Shown here piece by piece: positions 63,209-64,000 of a stretch of 64,000 nt of DNA. The stretch covers positions 1-64,000 of the forward strand of contig NZ_JABBNI010000012.1 of NCBI RefSeq assembly GCF_012926525.1. The letters run 5' to 3'. The position numbers and the translations under genes were made by a program. The notes under the pieces are model-generated. The model was not told the DNA's origin. It made no database searches and saw only the letters and a list, made by a program, of their open reading frames with translations. The DNA comes from Clostridium muellerianum. GTDB taxonomy: Bacteria; Bacillota; Clostridia; Clostridiales; Clostridiaceae. Every line of letters begins with the position of its first letter. Position 1 is the first letter of the stretch.

Positions 63209-64000
63209 ATGGATTACAGCAAGATGATTAAAAATTTTCCTAAGGTTGAACTTCATTGTCATTTAGACGGAAGTGTAAGGCCACAAACTATAATTGATAT
63301 TGCTATAAAACAAAATATAGCAATTCCAACTACTAAATTAAATGAATTTGAAAAGTACGTAAAAATTTCTAGTGAGTGTAATTCTTTAAAAGAATATTTG
63401 GATAAATTTGAATTACCTATTAAAGTTCTGCAAAGTAAAGAAAACATATATAGGATAACCAGTGAACTTTTAGAAGATGTTTCAAAAGACAATATAAAAT
63501 ATATAGAAATTAGATTTGCACCTTTCAATCATATGCAAGCAGGACTTAAAGTAGAAGAGGTTATAGAAGCCGCACTTAAAGCTATGTCAGATGGAAGAGA
63601 AAAATATGGGGTTATGTCTAATTTAATTTTGTGTGTTATGAGGCATGAATTTCCAGAAAAAAGTAAGCTTTTAGTTGAAATAGGTAAAAAGTATATTGGA
63701 AAAGGAGTAGTAGCAGTAGACTTAGCCGGTAATGAACAAGATTTTCCACCAGAAATTCATAAAGAAGCTTTTGATCTAGCTAAAAACTATGGTTTTCATT
63801 GTACAATACATGCAGGTGAGACAGGCATTGAAAAGAATATAATAAAGTCTATTGAGATTTTACATGCAGAAAGAATAGGACATGGGGTATATGCATTTAA
63901 GGATGAAAAAGTAGTTAAATACTTAAAGGATAAACAAATACCTTTAGAAATGTGTATAACAAGCAATGTGGATACAAAAGCAGTAAAATCATATAAAACT
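63209..64000 (+). CDS. add: Adenosine deaminase, N-terminal part (cut by the window end)
   Basis: 264 codons are open to the last base of the window, with no stop, so the C-terminal quarter lies outside. The enzyme converts adenosine to inosine with ammonia release. The zinc ligands H16 and H18 are in [15 protein letters not shown]. The region [13 protein letters not shown] carries the third His and the catalytic Glu, and LHAERIGHG follows. The ribosome binding site is AGAGGTGA. It completes a purine salvage theme with the adenine deaminase and two nucleobase permeases at 47-52.7 kb, though it is 11 kb away. Confidence 0.93.
   Translation, partial: MDYSKMIKNFPKVELHCHLDGSVRPQTIIDIAIKQNIAIPTTKLNEFEKYVKISSECNSLKEYLDKFELPIKVLQSKENIYRITSELLEDVSKDNIKYIEIRFAPFNHMQAGLKVEEVIEAALKAMSDGREKYGVMSNLILCVMRHEFPEKSKLLVEIGKKYIGKGVVAVDLAGNEQDFPPEIHKEAFDLAKNYGFHCTIHAGETGIEKNIIKSIEILHAERIGHGVYAFKDEKVVKYLKDKQIPLEMCITSNVDTKAVKSYKT

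Noticed and set aside
1-64000. CRISPR array, restriction or toxin-antitoxin defence system
   Set aside because: No regularly spaced short repeats, cas genes, restriction enzymes or recognisable toxin-antitoxin pairs were found.

Overview
The window is AT-rich, low-GC Firmicutes DNA, best read as a chromosomal segment of a Clostridium sensu stricto species. The evidence is a 4-hydroxybutyrate-type CoA-transferase very like C. kluyveri Cat2, a Spo0E-like sporulation protein, strong AGGAGG ribosome binding sites, frequent TTG/GTG starts, and a set of clostridial transporters and peptidases. The species cannot be fixed from the sequence alone. There are no rRNA genes, CRISPR arrays or intact insertion sequences; one tRNA gene (Ser, anticodon TGA) is present.

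Layout. 0-8.5 kb: SUV3-like RNA helicase, two DUF2382 stress proteins, a serine-type amino acid permease divergent from a YheO/DauR-type regulator, a conserved hypothetical protein and a small four-helix membrane protein. 8.7-11.4 kb: a cadmium/zinc-type resistance operon (ArsR/CadC repressor plus P1B ATPase) with a three-copy operator. 11.6-14 kb: DUF969-DUF979-pcp, a pyroglutamyl-peptide operon. 14-16.4 kb: a Crp/Fnr regulator and a CoA-transferase with an 18-bp palindrome in front of it. 16.8-19.2 kb: glycogen phosphorylase. 19.8-29.9 kb: a compact chemosensory cluster, cheA-mcp-cheW-mcp-cheR-cheB, with no cheY. 30-34.3 kb (minus strand): secreted thermolysin-like protease, membrane-anchored polysaccharide deacetylase and an AraC regulator. 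34.4-38.4 kb: dicarboxylate/amino acid symporter, single-domain ModE, ModA lipoprotein and a formate/nitrite-family channel. 38.6-46.3 kb: truA, a secreted DUF1002 protein, an orphan response regulator, a small protein with repeated HTH-like segments, a YhgE/Pip exporter-like protein and an APC permease. 47-52.7 kb: a purine salvage block (AzgA/PbuG-type permease, adenine deaminase, TetR regulator, xanthine-type permease), joined functionally by the adenosine deaminase at the right edge. 53.4-58.5 kb: Spo0E-like protein, GNAT acetyltransferase, a 56-residue Cys/His-rich mini-protein, and a MerR-methyltransferase fusion in an operon with two DegT aminotransferases. 58.5-64 kb: metallophosphoesterase, M48 protease, asparaginase II, ThiE/TenI-like protein, tRNA-Ser and adenosine deaminase (cut by the window end).

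Two themes stand out. First, three families of long palindromic elements (about 120 to 270 bp, able to fold into single long hairpins) sit at gene 3' ends, in two cases touching the stop codon. Copies are at 14.72, 16.42, 40.57-40.99, 44.73, 48.47, 54.73 and 59.36 kb. Second, many regulators have an operator-like palindrome in a position that makes mechanistic sense: CadC, Crp/Fnr-cat2, ModE-modA, the purine TetR and the MerR fusion. Two tiny genes, the Cys/His-rich protein and the Spo0E-like protein, lie in stretches easily mistaken for non-coding DNA.
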